The notes below the pieces were generated by a model that worked only from the letters and a program-made list of their open reading frames with translations, was not told the DNA's origin and made no database searches. From positions 248,001 to 312,000 of the forward strand of contig NZ_CP017181.1 in NCBI RefSeq assembly GCF_001729765.1: DNA of 64,000 nt. The letters run 5' to 3'. The position numbers and the translations under genes were made by a program. Origin of the DNA: Enterobacter kobei. GTDB lineage: Bacteria > Pseudomonadota > Gammaproteobacteria > Enterobacterales > Enterobacteriaceae. Positions 11,499 to 20,615 of this stretch are shown piece by piece (positions within the stretch are counted from its first letter, which is position 1; each line of letters opens with the position of its first letter).

Positions 11499-12950
11499 AT
11501 GGCAAAACAAAAAAAACGTGGCTTCTTTTCCTGGTTGGGTTTCGGTGAAAAAGAGCAAGAAACAGAACAGAAAACCGAAGAACAACAGGTTGTAGAAGAG
11601 CAGTCACAGCCTGAAACGCCTGTAGAAACCGCTGCGGTTATCGAAGCGGAAGAACCTGTCCACAGCAAAGAAGAGATTGAATCGTTTGCTGAAGAGGTGG
11701 TTGAAGTCACTGAACAGGTTCAGGAGAGCGAGAAGCCAGAACTGGTTGTGCCCGAAGCCGTTACCGACGCACCGCAGGCTGTTATCGAACATGAAGAGCT
11801 GCCGCTGCCGGAAGAGGTTAAAGCCGAAGAGTGGCAGGCCGAAGCGGAAACCGTTGAAATTGTTGAGGCGGTGGAAGAAGAGGCGGCGCTTGAGCCAGAG
11901 CTGACCGACGACGAGCTGGAAGCCCAGGCGCTGGCGGCGGAAGCGGCTGAAGACGCGGTTATCGTCGTGCCGGTGGAAGAGCAGGAGCAGGCTGAAGAAG
12001 AGATCGTTCAGGAGCAGGAAAAACCGACCAAAGAAGGTTTCTTTGCCCGTCTGAAGCGCAGCCTGTTAAAAACCAAAGAAAATCTGGGTTCCGGATTTAT
12101 CAGTCTGTTCCGCGGCAAGAAGATCGACGACGATCTCTTCGAAGAGCTGGAAGAGCAACTGCTGATCGCTGACGTGGGGGTGGAAACCACCCGTAAGATC
12201 ATCGCCAGCCTGACCGAAGGGGCAAGCCGCAAACAGCTGCGCGATGCCGAGGCACTGTACGGCCTGCTGAAAGACGAGATGGGTGAAATTCTCGCAAAAG
12301 TTGATGAACCGCTTAATATTGAAGGCAAAACGCCATTTGTTATTCTGATGGTGGGTGTTAACGGCGTGGGTAAAACCACGACTATCGGCAAGCTGGCGCG
12401 TCAGTTCGAGCAGCAGGGCAAATCGGTGATGCTGGCGGCGGGCGATACCTTCCGTGCGGCGGCGGTTGAGCAGCTGCAGGTGTGGGGCCAGCGGAACAAC
12501 ATTCCGGTGATTGCCCAGCATACTGGCGCGGATTCCGCGTCCGTGATTTTTGATGCCATTCAGGCGGCGAAGTCCCGTAACGTGGACGTGCTGATTGCTG
12601 ACACCGCAGGGCGTTTGCAGAACAAATCGCACCTGATGGAAGAGTTGAAGAAAATCGTCCGCGTCATGAAGAAGCTGGACGAAGATGCACCGCATGAAAT
12701 TATGCTGACTATCGACGCCAGCACCGGACAGAACGCCGTTAGCCAGGCGAAGCTGTTCAATGAAGCGGTAGGATTGACCGGGATCGCGCTGACCAAGCTG
12801 GACGGCACCGCGAAAGGCGGGGTGATCTTCTCCGTAGCCGACCAGTTCGGCATTCCTATCCGCTACATCGGTGTGGGCGAGCGTATTGAGGATTTGCGTC
12901 CGTTTAAAGCGGACGACTTTATTGAGGCACTATTTGCCCGAGAGGACTAA
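11499..12950 (+). CDS. ftsY: Signal recognition particle receptor FtsY
   Basis: This 483-residue GTPase docks SRP-ribosome complexes at the membrane for insertion of inner-membrane proteins. A short basic amphipathic start (MAKQKKRGFFSWLGFG) is followed by a long acidic A domain (about residues 20-190, rich in Glu), which varies in length between enterobacteria and is slightly shorter than the 497-residue E. coli protein. The N and G domains follow, with P-loop GVNGVGKTT (about 286-294), DTFRAAA, DTAGRLQNK and TKLDGTAKGG, all intact. It begins the ftsY-ftsE-ftsX cluster and lies 2 bp before ftsE. Confidence 0.96.
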   Translation: MAKQKKRGFFSWLGFGEKEQETEQKTEEQQVVEEQSQPETPVETAAVIEAEEPVHSKEEIESFAEEVVEVTEQVQESEKPELVVPEAVTDAPQAVIEHEELPLPEEVKAEEWQAEAETVEIVEAVEEEAALEPELTDDELEAQALAAEAAEDAVIVVPVEEQEQAEEEIVQEQEKPTKEGFFARLKRSLLKTKENLGSGFISLFRGKKIDDDLFEELEEQLLIADVGVETTRKIIASLTEGASRKQLRDAEALYGLLKDEMGEILAKVDEPLNIEGKTPFVILMVGVNGVGKTTTIGKLARQFEQQGKSVMLAAGDTFRAAAVEQLQVWGQRNNIPVIAQHTGADSASVIFDAIQAAKSRNVDVLIADTAGRLQNKSHLMEELKKIVRVMKKLDEDAPHEIMLTIDASTGQNAVSQAKLFNEAVGLTGIALTKLDGTAKGGVIFSVADQFGIPIRYIGVGERIEDLRPFKADDFIEALFARED

Positions 12951-12952
12951 CA

Positions 12953-13624
12953 ATGATTCGCTTTGAACACGTCAGCAAGGCCTATCTCGGTGGGAGACAA
13001 GCGTTGCAGGGAGTCACATTCCACCTGCAGCCAGGCGAGATGGCATTCCTGACCGGCCATTCCGGCGCGGGGAAAAGTACTCTGCTCAAGCTTATCTGTG
13101 GGATCGAACGGCCAAGCGCCGGGAAAATCTGGTTCAGCGGCCATGATATTAGCCGTCTTAAGAACCGTGAAGTGCCGTTCCTGCGTCGTCAGATCGGCAT
13201 GATTTTCCAGGATCACCATCTGCTGATGGATCGCACCGTTTTCGATAACGTCGCTATCCCGCTGATTATTGCCGGTGCCAGCTATGATGATATCCGTCGT
13301 CGCGTCTCTGCGGCGCTGGATAAGGTTGGGCTGCTGGACAAAGCGAAGAACTTCCCGATCCAGCTCTCCGGCGGTGAACAGCAGCGTGTGGGCATCGCCC
13401 GTGCGGTGGTGAACAAGCCGGCCGTACTGCTGGCGGATGAACCCACAGGTAACCTGGACGATTCGCTCTCCGAAGGGATTTTGCGTCTGTTTGAGGAATT
13501 CAACCGCGTTGGGGTCACAGTATTGATGGCGACGCACGATATCGGGCTGATTTCCCGTCGTTCGTACCGCATGCTGACTCTGAGCGATGGACATTTGCAC
13601 GGAGGCCATGGTGAACAAGCGTGA
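12953..13624 (+). CDS. ftsE: Cell-division ABC ATPase FtsE
   Basis: This 223-residue ATPase works with FtsX at the septum, where the complex controls peptidoglycan hydrolases through EnvC. It has Walker [10 protein letters not shown] (about 36-44), signature LSGGEQQR, Walker [13 protein letters not shown] and switch HD in MATHDIGL. It begins two bases after ftsY and overlaps ftsX by 14 bp, so the three genes form a tight operon. Length matches the family. Confidence 0.96.
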   Translation: MIRFEHVSKAYLGGRQALQGVTFHLQPGEMAFLTGHSGAGKSTLLKLICGIERPSAGKIWFSGHDISRLKNREVPFLRRQIGMIFQDHHLLMDRTVFDNVAIPLIIAGASYDDIRRRVSAALDKVGLLDKAKNFPIQLSGGEQQRVGIARAVVNKPAVLLADEPTGNLDDSLSEGILRLFEEFNRVGVTVLMATHDIGLISRRSYRMLTLSDGHLHGGHGEQA

Positions 13625-14666
13625 TGCAATGAACCAGATTCGGCAGTTCGGGAACCGGTTTGACCGTTTCCGTAAGCCGCAGGGGGGCGGTGATGGCAAT
13701 CGTAACGCACCTAAGCGCCAGAAAGCGGCGCCAAAGCCGGCTTCGCGCAAAACCAACGTGTTTAACGAGCAGGTGCGCTACGCTTTCCACGGCGCGTTGC
13801 AGGATCTGAAAAGCAAACCGCTGGCAACGTTCCTGACGGTGATGGTCATCGCCATCTCCCTGACGCTGCCAAGCGTCTGCTACATGGTTTATAAGAACGT
13901 GAACCAGGCGGCGTCCCAGTATTATCCGTCGCCGCAGATCACCGTTTATCTGGATAAAGCGCTCGACGATAACGCGGCGGCGCAGGTGGTCGGGCAAATC
14001 CAGGCCGAGCAGGGCGTGGAGAAGGTCAACTATCTTTCCCGTGAAGAAGCGCTGGGCGAGTTTCGCAACTGGTCCGGTTTTGGCGGCGCGCTGGATATGC
14101 TCGAAGAGAACCCGTTACCTGCGGTGGCGGTGGTGATCCCGAAGCTCGATTTCCAGGGGACCGATTCGCTAAATACGTTACGCGATCGCATCACTCGGAT
14201 TAACGGAATTGATGAAGTGCGCATGGACGACAGCTGGTTTGCCCGTCTTGCCGCGCTGACCGGGCTGGTGGGACGTGTGTCGGCGATGATCGGCGTACTG
14301 ATGGTGGCCGCGGTGTTCCTCGTCATTGGTAACAGCGTGCGCCTGAGCATTTTTGCACGCCGCGATACCATTAACGTGCAGAAACTGATTGGCGCGACGG
14401 ATGGCTTCATCCTTCGTCCGTTCCTCTATGGCGGCGCATTGCTCGGTTTTTCCGGGGCATTTCTTTCACTGATTTTGTCAGAAATTTTGGTGATGCGTTT
14501 GTCATCGGCCGTGACGGAAGTGGCGCAGGTTTTCGGAACTAAGTTTGATATCAGTGGCTTAGGCTTTGACGAGTGCCTGTTATTACTGCTGGTTTGCTCG
14601 ATGATTGGTTGGGTGGCTGCCTGGCTGGCGACCGTTCAACATTTACGCCACTTTACTCCCGACTAA
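13611..14666 (+). CDS. ftsX: Cell-division ABC permease FtsX
   Basis: This 351-residue inner-membrane protein has four membrane helices. The first is about residues 76-96 ([21 protein letters not shown]); a periplasmic loop with [11 protein letters not shown] that contacts EnvC follows; three C-terminal helices follow ([20 protein letters not shown] and later). The GTG at 13611 is chosen as start because GGAGG lies five bases upstream and E. coli FtsX begins NKRDA; the ATG at 13608 sits only two bases from that site. The gene overlaps ftsE, implying coupled translation. Residues 40-52 carry a Lys/Arg-rich cytoplasmic tail typical of the enterobacterial proteins. Confidence 0.94.
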   Translation: MNKRDAMNQIRQFGNRFDRFRKPQGGGDGNRNAPKRQKAAPKPASRKTNVFNEQVRYAFHGALQDLKSKPLATFLTVMVIAISLTLPSVCYMVYKNVNQAASQYYPSPQITVYLDKALDDNAAAQVVGQIQAEQGVEKVNYLSREEALGEFRNWSGFGGALDMLEENPLPAVAVVIPKLDFQGTDSLNTLRDRITRINGIDEVRMDDSWFARLAALTGLVGRVSAMIGVLMVAAVFLVIGNSVRLSIFARRDTINVQKLIGATDGFILRPFLYGGALLGFSGAFLSLILSEILVMRLSSAVTEVAQVFGTKFDISGLGFDECLLLLLVCSMIGWVAAWLATVQHLRHFTPD

Positions 14667-14677
14667 TAAAAGCGTGA

Positions 14678-14683
14678 TATAAT
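14678..14683 (+). promoter_or_regulatory. Candidate distal rpoH sigma-70 -10 box
   Basis: A perfect TATAAT lies 12 bp after the ftsX stop and about 235 bp before rpoH, where the distal rpoH P1 promoter is found in E. coli. No strong -35 box is obvious. The inverted repeat CTTTCCCTGCA/TGCAGGGAAAG (14684-14720) follows at once. Confidence 0.55.
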
Positions 14684-14793
14684 CTTTCCCTGCACCGAGA
14701 TGTTCGCTCTGCAGGGAAAGCGTCCCTGTTGTCTCTTCCCCTGTTATCATCTCCATGTCACATTTTGTGCGTAATTTATTCACTGTTGCACCT

Positions 14794-14822
14794 GGAACTT
14801 GTGGATAAAATCACTGTCTGAT
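14794..14822 (+). promoter_or_regulatory. Sigma-E promoter of rpoH (P3-like) overlapping a DnaA box
   Basis: GGAACTT (14794-14800) and TCTGAT (14817-14822) with a 16-bp spacer match the extracytoplasmic-stress sigma-E consensus and the E. coli rpoH P3 promoter. An exact DnaA box, TGTGGATAA (complement TTATCCACA), occupies 14800-14808 between the two elements. DnaA binding would be expected to block this promoter, as reported in E. coli. Confidence 0.85.
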
Positions 14823-14898
14823 AAAAGAGTGAATGCTAATCTCGTGGCTCAAACGCTTTGGCATGGTTGTTGCCTGACGGGGACAACCTGGACCAGAA

Positions 14899-15160
14899 GA
14901 AACATTGAGAGGAATGAATGACCAAAGAAATGCAAACTTTAGCTTTAGCCCCTGTTGGTAACCTGGAATCTTACATCCGGGCTGCGAACACCTGGCCGAT
15001 GTTAACGGCCGAGGAAGAAAAGGAGCTTGCTGAAAAGCTGCATTACCAGGGCGATCTGGAAGCAGCGAAAAAGCTGATCCTGTCTCACCTGCGCTTTGTT
15101 GTTCACATTGCTCGTAATTACGCGGGCTATGGCCTGCCGCAGGCGGACTTGATTCAGGAA
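14899..15160 (+). promoter_or_regulatory. Probable rpoH mRNA thermosensor region
   Basis: In E. coli the rpoH ribosome-binding site and start are masked at low temperature by pairing with the first roughly 230 coding bases. The same leader end (TTGAGAGGAATGACC) and strongly conserved early coding sequence are present. The exact pairing was not computed, so this is an inference by homology. Confidence 0.5.
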
Positions 15161-15775
15161 GGTAACATCGGTCTGATGAAGGCTGTACGTCGCTTTAACC
15201 CGGAAGTGGGTGTGCGACTGGTCTCCTTCGCCGTACACTGGATCAAAGCAGAAATTCATGAATACGTGCTGCGCAACTGGCGTATCGTGAAAGTCGCCAC
15301 GACAAAAGCGCAACGTAAACTGTTCTTCAACCTGCGTAAAACCAAGCAGCGTCTGGGCTGGTTCAATCAGGATGAAGTGGAAATGGTGGCGCGCGAGCTG
15401 GGTGTATCCAGCAAAGATGTGCGTGAGATGGAATCCCGTATGGCCGCGCAGGACATGACGTTTGATATGTCCTCCGACGACGACGGCTCTGACAGCCAGC
15501 CAATGGCCCCGGTTCTGTATCTGCAGGATAAAACCTCCAACTTTGCTGACGGCATTGAAGAGGATAACTGGGAAGATCAGGCCGCGAATAAGCTCACCCA
15601 TGCGATGGAAGGCCTCGACGAACGTAGTCAGGATATTATCCGTGCCCGCTGGCTGGACGAAGACAACAAGTCCACGCTGCAGGAACTGGCCGACCGCTAC
15701 GGCGTCTCCGCTGAACGTGTGCGTCAGCTTGAAAAGAACGCCATGAAAAAACTTCGCGCCGCTATCGAAGCGTAA
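14918..15775 (+). CDS. rpoH: RNA polymerase heat-shock sigma factor RpoH (sigma-32)
   Basis: This 285-residue sigma factor directs transcription of chaperone and protease genes. Region 2 ([34 protein letters not shown] and on, about residues 50-125) carries core and -10 binding; the RpoH box [16 protein letters not shown] (about 132-147), a determinant of stability and chaperone control, is intact; region 4 ([26 protein letters not shown]) reads the -35 box. The start follows AGAGGA. It is controlled by the complex upstream region (14667-14917) and closed by its own terminator. Confidence 0.97.
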   Translation: MTKEMQTLALAPVGNLESYIRAANTWPMLTAEEEKELAEKLHYQGDLEAAKKLILSHLRFVVHIARNYAGYGLPQADLIQEGNIGLMKAVRRFNPEVGVRLVSFAVHWIKAEIHEYVLRNWRIVKVATTKAQRKLFFNLRKTKQRLGWFNQDEVEMVARELGVSSKDVREMESRMAAQDMTFDMSSDDDGSDSQPMAPVLYLQDKTSNFADGIEEDNWEDQAANKLTHAMEGLDERSQDIIRARWLDEDNKSTLQELADRYGVSAERVRQLEKNAMKKLRAAIEA

Positions 15776-15795
15776 TTTCTGCGAAGTACACTGAG

Positions 15796-15831
15796 AACCC
15801 CTGGATGAGAGTCCGGGGGTTTTGTTTTTTT
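15796..15831 (+). terminator. rpoH terminator
   Basis: AACCCC...GGGGGTT with a stem interrupted around TGGATGAGAGTCC is followed by a T-rich tract (TTTTGTTTTTTT). It lies 20 bases after the rpoH stop. Confidence 0.85.
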
Positions 15832-15911
15832 AGCGCCCGCTCTGGCGAATTCCTCCCCCCTGGCAAACACTTACTGATGCGCTAAGCAGGCGATTTTCTC
15901 AGGGGGACAGG

Positions 15912-17177
15912 GTGAAAAATAACGAACTGAACGACCGGCGTTTGCAGGCGACGCCGCGCGGTATCGGCGTCATGTGTAATTTCTATGCCGATAAAGCCGA
16001 AAATGCCACGGTGTGGGACGTAGAAGGCAACGAGTATATCGACTTCGCCGCCGGCATTGCGGTGCTGAATACCGGCCATCGCCATCCCAAAGTCATTTCC
16101 GCTATTGAAAAACAACTCCACGCCTTTACCCATACGGCGTACCAGATTGTGCCGTATGAAGGCTATGTGGCGCTGGCCGAGCGTATCAACCAGCGCGTGC
16201 CCATTGATGGCCCGGCCAAAACGGCCTTTTTCTCGACGGGCGCAGAAGCGGTTGAAAACGCGGTTAAAATAGCCCGCGCCTATACCCGACGTCCTGGCCT
16301 CATCACTTTCGGCGGCGCGTTCCACGGCCGTACTTTTATGACCATGGCGCTGACTGGCAAAGTTGCGCCGTACAAACTGGGCTTTGGTCCGTTCCCTGGC
16401 TCGGTGTATCACGCGCAGTATCCAAACGATCTGCACGGCGTCAGCACGAATGAGGCGTTAAAAAGCCTGGAACGCATCTTTAAAGCGGATATCGCACCGG
16501 ATCAGGTCGCGGCCATTATTCTCGAACCGGTTCAGGGGGAGGGCGGTTTCAATATCGCGCCTGCCGATTTTATGCAGGCGCTGCGTGCCCTCTGTGATAC
16601 CCACGGTATTTTGCTGATTGCCGACGAGGTACAAAGTGGTTTCGCCCGTACAGGCAAACTGTTCTCGATGGAACACCACTGCGTGAAGCCGGATCTGATC
16701 ACTATGGCGAAAAGCCTCGCGGGTGGGATGCCGCTCTCTGCGGTATCGGGCCGTGCCGACGTGATGGACGCACCTGCGCCGGGCGGGCTGGGCGGTACTT
16801 ACGCGGGGAACCCGCTGGCGATTGCCGCTGCGCATGCGGTGCTGGACGTGATTGATGAGGAGGATCTCTGTACACGTTCTGCGCATCTTGGTCATCACCT
16901 GGTAGAGGTGCTGAACAAAGCGAAGGAACACTGTCCGTATATCGCCGACATTCGCGCGCAAGGATCGATGGTGGCGGTAGAGTTTAATGACCCGCAAACG
17001 GGCCAGCCTTCGCCGGAATTCACCCGCCTGGTACAGGAACGCGCGCTGCAGGACGGTCTGCTTCTGCTGAGCTGCGGCGTTTACGGCAACGTTATTCGTT
17101 TCCTTTATCCGCTGACAATCCCCGAAGTGCAGTTCCGTCAAGCGCTGGACATTATCTCCGCCTCGCTGACACGTTAA
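15912..17177 (+). CDS. Class III aminotransferase, PuuE/GabT-like (4-aminobutyrate transaminase)
   Basis: This 421-residue PLP enzyme resembles E. coli PuuE more than GabT: both PuuE and this protein begin with RGxGVMCNF, have NVIRFLYPLTIP near the end, and share the 421-residue length. Family features present are the cofactor site STGAEAVENAVKIARA (about 106-121), the Asp of IADEVQSGFARTGK, and the PLP lysine in TMAKSLAGGMPL. The likely reaction is GABA + 2-oxoglutarate to succinate semialdehyde + glutamate, but a related omega-amine substrate is possible. It starts with GTG after AGGGGGACAGG. It is inserted between rpoH and livJ, where K-12 has no gene, and none of its neighbours belong to GABA or putrescine degradation. 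Confidence 0.82.
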   Translation: MKNNELNDRRLQATPRGIGVMCNFYADKAENATVWDVEGNEYIDFAAGIAVLNTGHRHPKVISAIEKQLHAFTHTAYQIVPYEGYVALAERINQRVPIDGPAKTAFFSTGAEAVENAVKIARAYTRRPGLITFGGAFHGRTFMTMALTGKVAPYKLGFGPFPGSVYHAQYPNDLHGVSTNEALKSLERIFKADIAPDQVAAIILEPVQGEGGFNIAPADFMQALRALCDTHGILLIADEVQSGFARTGKLFSMEHHCVKPDLITMAKSLAGGMPLSAVSGRADVMDAPAPGGLGGTYAGNPLAIAAAHAVLDVIDEEDLCTRSAHLGHHLVEVLNKAKEHCPYIADIRAQGSMVAVEFNDPQTGQPSPEFTRLVQERALQDGLLLLSCGVYGNVIRFLYPLTIPEVQFRQALDIISASLTR

Positions 17178-17185
17178 AGCCGCGC

Positions 17186-17210
17186 GCCCGGTGAAATCTT
17201 TGCCGGGCTT
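17186..17210 (+). terminator. Weak hairpin after the aminotransferase gene
   Basis: GCCCGG/CCGGGC around GTGAAATCTTTG, followed only by TTATC. It probably ends the aminotransferase message; the short T tract makes this uncertain. Confidence 0.5.
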
Positions 17211-17373
17211 ATCATATATTCATTTCAAATTAGCTATTCCAAAATCATAAAAATGGGGTATGTTTTAGCAGAGTATGCTGAAAAAGCGCGAACAGCACAC
17301 CAATAACTGAAATAAATCGCTGCACAACAACATCACAACAATCGTAATAACCATAATAATGGGGAATCTCAGG

Positions 17374-18474
17374 ATGAACATGAAGGGTAAAGCGTTACTG
17401 GCAGGATGTATTGCGTTGGCATTCAGCACCATGGCACAGGCAGACATTAAGGTGGCTGTGGTTGGCGCAATGTCCGGTCCGGTAGCACAGTACGGCGACC
17501 AGGAATTTACGGGCGCTGAACAGGCGGTTGCAGACATTAATGCTAAGGGCGGTATTAAAGGCGAAAAACTGCAGATCGTAAAATATGATGATGCCTGTGA
17601 CCCGAAACAAGCGGTAGCGGTTGCGAACAAAGTGGTGAACGACGGGATCAAATACGTTATCGGTCACCTGTGCTCTTCCTCAACTCAGCCTGCGTCTGAC
17701 ATCTACGAAGACGAAGGGATTCTGATGATCACCCCGGCGGCGACCGCACCGGAGCTGACCGCGCGCGGCTACAAACTGACCCTGCGCACCACGGGCCTGG
17801 ACTCTGACCAGGGTCCAACGGCGGCGAAATACATTCTGGATAAAGTGAAGCCGAAGCGTATCGCGATTGTTCATGACAAACAGCAGTACGGTGAAGGTCT
17901 GGCGCGTGCGGTGCAGGATGGTCTGAAGAAAGGCAACGCCAATGTGGTCTTCTTCGATGGGATCACTGCCGGTGAGAAAGACTTCTCCACGCTGGTGGCG
18001 CGCCTGAAAAAAGAGAATATCGATTTCGTTTACTACGGCGGTTACCACCCGGAGATGGGCCAGATCCTGCGCCAGGCGCGTGCAGCCGGTCTGAAAACCC
18101 AGTTTATGGGGCCTGAAGGCGTAGCGAACGTTTCCCTGTCTAACATCGCAGGTGAATCCGCTGAAGGCCTGCTGGTGACCAAGCCGAAGAACTACGACCA
18201 GGTCCCTGCGAACAAACCTATCGTAGATGCCATCAAGGCGAAGAAACAGGATCCAAGCGGCGCGTTCGTCTGGACCACCTACGCGGCGCTTCAGTCTCTG
18301 CAGGCGGGTCTGAACCAGTCAGCCGATCCGGCTGAGATTGCGACCTGGCTGAAAGCGAACACCGTCGAAACCGTGATGGGACCACTGTCCTGGGATGAGA
18401 AGGGTGACCTGAAAGGCTTTGAGTTCGGCGTGTTTGACTGGCATGCCAACGGTACGGCGACAGACGCCAAATAA
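17374..18474 (+). CDS. livJ: Periplasmic Leu/Ile/Val-binding protein LivJ
   Basis: This 366-residue binding protein feeds leucine, isoleucine and valine to LivHMGF. The start at 17374 ([23 protein letters not shown]) gives a Sec signal peptide; the mature protein starts [20 protein letters not shown]. The conserved DDACDPKQ and [19 protein letters not shown] segments surround the ligand cleft; the two Cys of the family disulphide are present. It is a separate transcription unit from livK, with panM between on the other strand, as in E. coli. It is closely related to LivK (19460-20569), reflecting an old duplication. Confidence 0.96.
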   Translation: MNMKGKALLAGCIALAFSTMAQADIKVAVVGAMSGPVAQYGDQEFTGAEQAVADINAKGGIKGEKLQIVKYDDACDPKQAVAVANKVVNDGIKYVIGHLCSSSTQPASDIYEDEGILMITPAATAPELTARGYKLTLRTTGLDSDQGPTAAKYILDKVKPKRIAIVHDKQQYGEGLARAVQDGLKKGNANVVFFDGITAGEKDFSTLVARLKKENIDFVYYGGYHPEMGQILRQARAAGLKTQFMGPEGVANVSLSNIAGESAEGLLVTKPKNYDQVPANKPIVDAIKAKKQDPSGAFVWTTYAALQSLQAGLNQSADPAEIATWLKANTVETVMGPLSWDEKGDLKGFEFGVFDWHANGTATDAK

Positions 18475-18522
18475 TTTTCCCGTCGCCTTTCGCGCCGCAG
18501 GTGCGTTGGCTGCGTTATTCAA

Positions 18523-18554
18523 CCCCGGTCACTTACTTATGTAAGCTCCCGGGG
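18523..18554. repeat. Palindromic intergenic element after livJ
   Basis: CCCCGG-TCA-CTTAC-TTAT-GTAAG-CTC-CCGGGG forms a two-part stem with a symmetric internal loop. There is no U-run. I recall similar units between genes in other enterobacteria, but this is the only copy in the window. It may be a 3' end stabiliser for livJ mRNA. Confidence 0.55.
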
Positions 18555-18616
18555 ATTTCATAACTTGCCGCCTTCCTGCAACACGAAATGCTTGGGAAAA
18601 TACGGTGGAGAATATA

Positions 18617-18653
18617 GGCCGGGTAAGGCGCAGCCGCCACCCGGCTTTCTTTT
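18617..18653. repeat. REP element and terminator between livJ and panM
   Basis: The palindrome GCCGGGTAAGGCG...CGCCACCCGGC (18618-18645) is followed by TTTCTTTTA. It lies at the 3' ends of convergent livJ and panM and can act for livJ. Confidence 0.8.
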
Positions 18654-19035
18654 AGCGCTTCTCCCACCCGCTCTCCTGCGCCGTAAACCCTAACGCCTGC
18701 ATAAACGCCGCCATCACGCCGCGGTCTTCTACACCTACGTCAGCCATCCACCATGAGGTCACGTTCGGGTTTTCGCGGATCACTTCTTCAATTAAATACT
18801 GCCCCACGCCGCGACGCCGGGTGACGTCACGTACACGCAGTGAGTCCAGCGCCCCTTCTGTACCGCTCAGGGTCACGCGAACCGCAGCCAGCAGGCGTTC
18901 GTTGAAACGCGCGGCATAAATGCGGTGAGTCTCGTCGACGCGTAGCGACGAAGGGGAATATTCCGGCCAGATCTTGCCCAGGTCGATATGATCCTGGTCG
19001 CTAAAGGTCACCAGACGCACGATAGTCAGTTTCAT
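18652..19035 (-). CDS. panM: PanD maturation/regulatory factor PanM (PanZ)
   Basis: This 127-residue protein has a GNAT acetyltransferase fold. In E. coli it binds acetyl-CoA and the pro-form of aspartate decarboxylase PanD, triggers PanD self-cleavage, and so ties beta-alanine and pantothenate synthesis to CoA level. The acetyl-CoA site VRDVTRRRGVGQYLIEE (about 68-84) and the conserved tail AFMQALGFTAQ are present. It lies between livJ and livK on the opposite strand, as in K-12. An inverted repeat stands 19 bp upstream of its start. Confidence 0.94.
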   Translation of the reverse strand: MKLTIVRLVTFSDQDHIDLGKIWPEYSPSSLRVDETHRIYAARFNERLLAAVRVTLSGTEGALDSLRVRDVTRRRGVGQYLIEEVIRENPNVTSWWMADVGVEDRGVMAAFMQALGFTAQESGWEKR

Positions 19036-19459
19036 TAGCTACATGTCCAAATCAAATTGAGTAGGGGCAGTGTACTCAATTTATTCACTCAGCGGCTTCC
19101 TCTTTTTATTCTCATTAACCAGGTGATTAGTTTTTTGGTAACGCGCTGGGCAGTTTGAAAACACATGGATCGAAAAATAAGCAGAATTTTAACCTGAATG
19201 GTAGTGATTTATTCGGCGCTTTGTACCGTTATTTTATGCTGCAAACTGCACTTTTATTTGTTTATCTCTGCATGATTTCAGAATATTATCTTTGCTTAAT
19301 CGCCTGAAAAATAGAGATTTTAGTCTGGTTTTTGGCAAAAAACTGCGCTAAACCATTAAAGGCACTGGTAAAAATAGCGTTGTGCATTAAAAGTACAGAA
19401 TGCTTTTTAACCATAATAAAACAAAATATAAACACGACATCACGAATGGGGATTCTGAG
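19036..19459. other. panM-livK intergenic region
   Basis: This AT-rich 424-bp gap separates divergent panM and livK. It must hold both promoters. An exact 10-bp inverted repeat is at 19054-19082. Runs of A and T (for example near 19400-19435) would suit Lrp, known to repress liv genes in E. coli, but I cannot assign a specific Lrp site. No ORF with support was found. Confidence 0.6.
19054..19082. repeat. Perfect inverted repeat upstream of panM
   Basis: AAATTGAGTA (19054-19063) and TACTCAATTT (19073-19082) flank a 9-base spacer. The dyad starts 19 bp before the panM start. It could be an operator or a 5' leader hairpin. Confidence 0.7.
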
Positions 19460-20569
19460 ATGAAAAGGAACGCGAAAACATTTATCGCGGGAATGGTTGC
19501 ACTGGCGATCTCGCATGCAGCCATGGCGGAAGAGATCAAAGTTGCGGTCGTGGGCGCAATGTCCGGCCCTGTTGCCCAGTGGGGTGATATGGAGTTCAAC
19601 GGCGCGCGCCAGGCCATCAAAGACATCAACGCCAAAGGCGGCATCAAAGGCGACAAGCTGGTGGGCGTGGAATATGACGACGCCTGCGATCCGAAACAGG
19701 CCGTCGCGGTCGCCAACAAAATCGTCAACGATGGCATCCAGTATGTGATTGGCCACCTGTGCTCATCGTCCACCCAGCCTGCGTCTGATATCTACGAAGA
19801 CGAAGGAATTCTGATGATCACCCCCGGCGCCACTAACCCAGAACTGACCCAGCGCGGCTATCAGCACATTATGCGTACCGCCGGTCTCGATTCTTCCCAG
19901 GGACCCACCGCCGCCAAATTTATCCTCGAAACCGTAAAGCCAAAGCGCATTGCCATCATTCATGACAAGCAGCAGTACGGCGAAGGCCTGGCGCGTTCCG
20001 TTCAGGACGGCCTGAAAAAAGGTGGCGCGAACATCGTCTTCTTCGACGGCATCACTGCCGGTGAGAAAGACTTCTCCGCGCTGATTGCTCGTCTGCAAAA
20101 AGAGAACATCGACTTCGTTTACTACGGCGGCTACTACCCTGAAATGGGGCAGATGCTGCGTCAGGCACGCGCCACCGGTCTGAAAACCCAGTTTATGGGA
20201 CCAGAGGGCGTGGGTAATGCCTCCCTGTCGAACATCGCGGGCGATTCTGCCGAAGGCATGCTGGTTACGATGCCAAAACGCTATGACCAGGATCCGGCGA
20301 ACAAGGCTATCGTTGATGCGCTTAAGGCGCAGAAAAAGGACCCGAGTGGTCCGTATGTCTGGATCACCTACGCGGCCGTACAGTCTCTGGCGACGGCTCT
20401 GGAGCGTACCGGCAGCAAAGAGCCGTTGGATCTGGTGAAAGATTTAAAAGCACACGGGGCGAACACCGTGATTGGGCCGCTGAACTGGGATGAGAAAGGC
20501 GATCTGAAGGGATTTGAGTTTGGTGTCTTTAAGTGGCACGCCGACGGGTCTTCCTCGGCCGCCAAATAA
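19460..20569 (+). CDS. livK: Leucine-specific periplasmic binding protein LivK
   Basis: This 369-residue leucine-binding protein is the first gene of livKHMGF. The start at 19460 ([23 protein letters not shown]) gives a signal peptide; the ORF extends to 19400 but without a ribosome-binding site there. The mature part starts [23 protein letters not shown] and is close to E. coli LivK throughout. It ends just before a GC-rich hairpin and livH. The hairpin probably protects the livK message, giving excess binding protein over permease. Confidence 0.96.
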   Translation: MKRNAKTFIAGMVALAISHAAMAEEIKVAVVGAMSGPVAQWGDMEFNGARQAIKDINAKGGIKGDKLVGVEYDDACDPKQAVAVANKIVNDGIQYVIGHLCSSSTQPASDIYEDEGILMITPGATNPELTQRGYQHIMRTAGLDSSQGPTAAKFILETVKPKRIAIIHDKQQYGEGLARSVQDGLKKGGANIVFFDGITAGEKDFSALIARLQKENIDFVYYGGYYPEMGQMLRQARATGLKTQFMGPEGVGNASLSNIAGDSAEGMLVTMPKRYDQDPANKAIVDALKAQKKDPSGPYVWITYAAVQSLATALERTGSKEPLDLVKDLKAHGANTVIGPLNWDEKGDLKGFEFGVFKWHADGSSSAAK

Positions 20570-20573
20570 TTAT

Positions 20574-20598
20574 CCCGCCGCCCGGACCGCCGGGCGGG
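20574..20598 (+). terminator. Intercistronic hairpin between livK and livH
   Basis: CCCGCCGCCCGG-ACCG-CCGGGCGGG forms a very stable stem with one bulge. There is no U-run, so it is read as an mRNA-stabilising or partial attenuation element inside the operon. Confidence 0.65.
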
Positions 20599-20615
20599 AA
20601 TAAAAAGGTTTGCAT

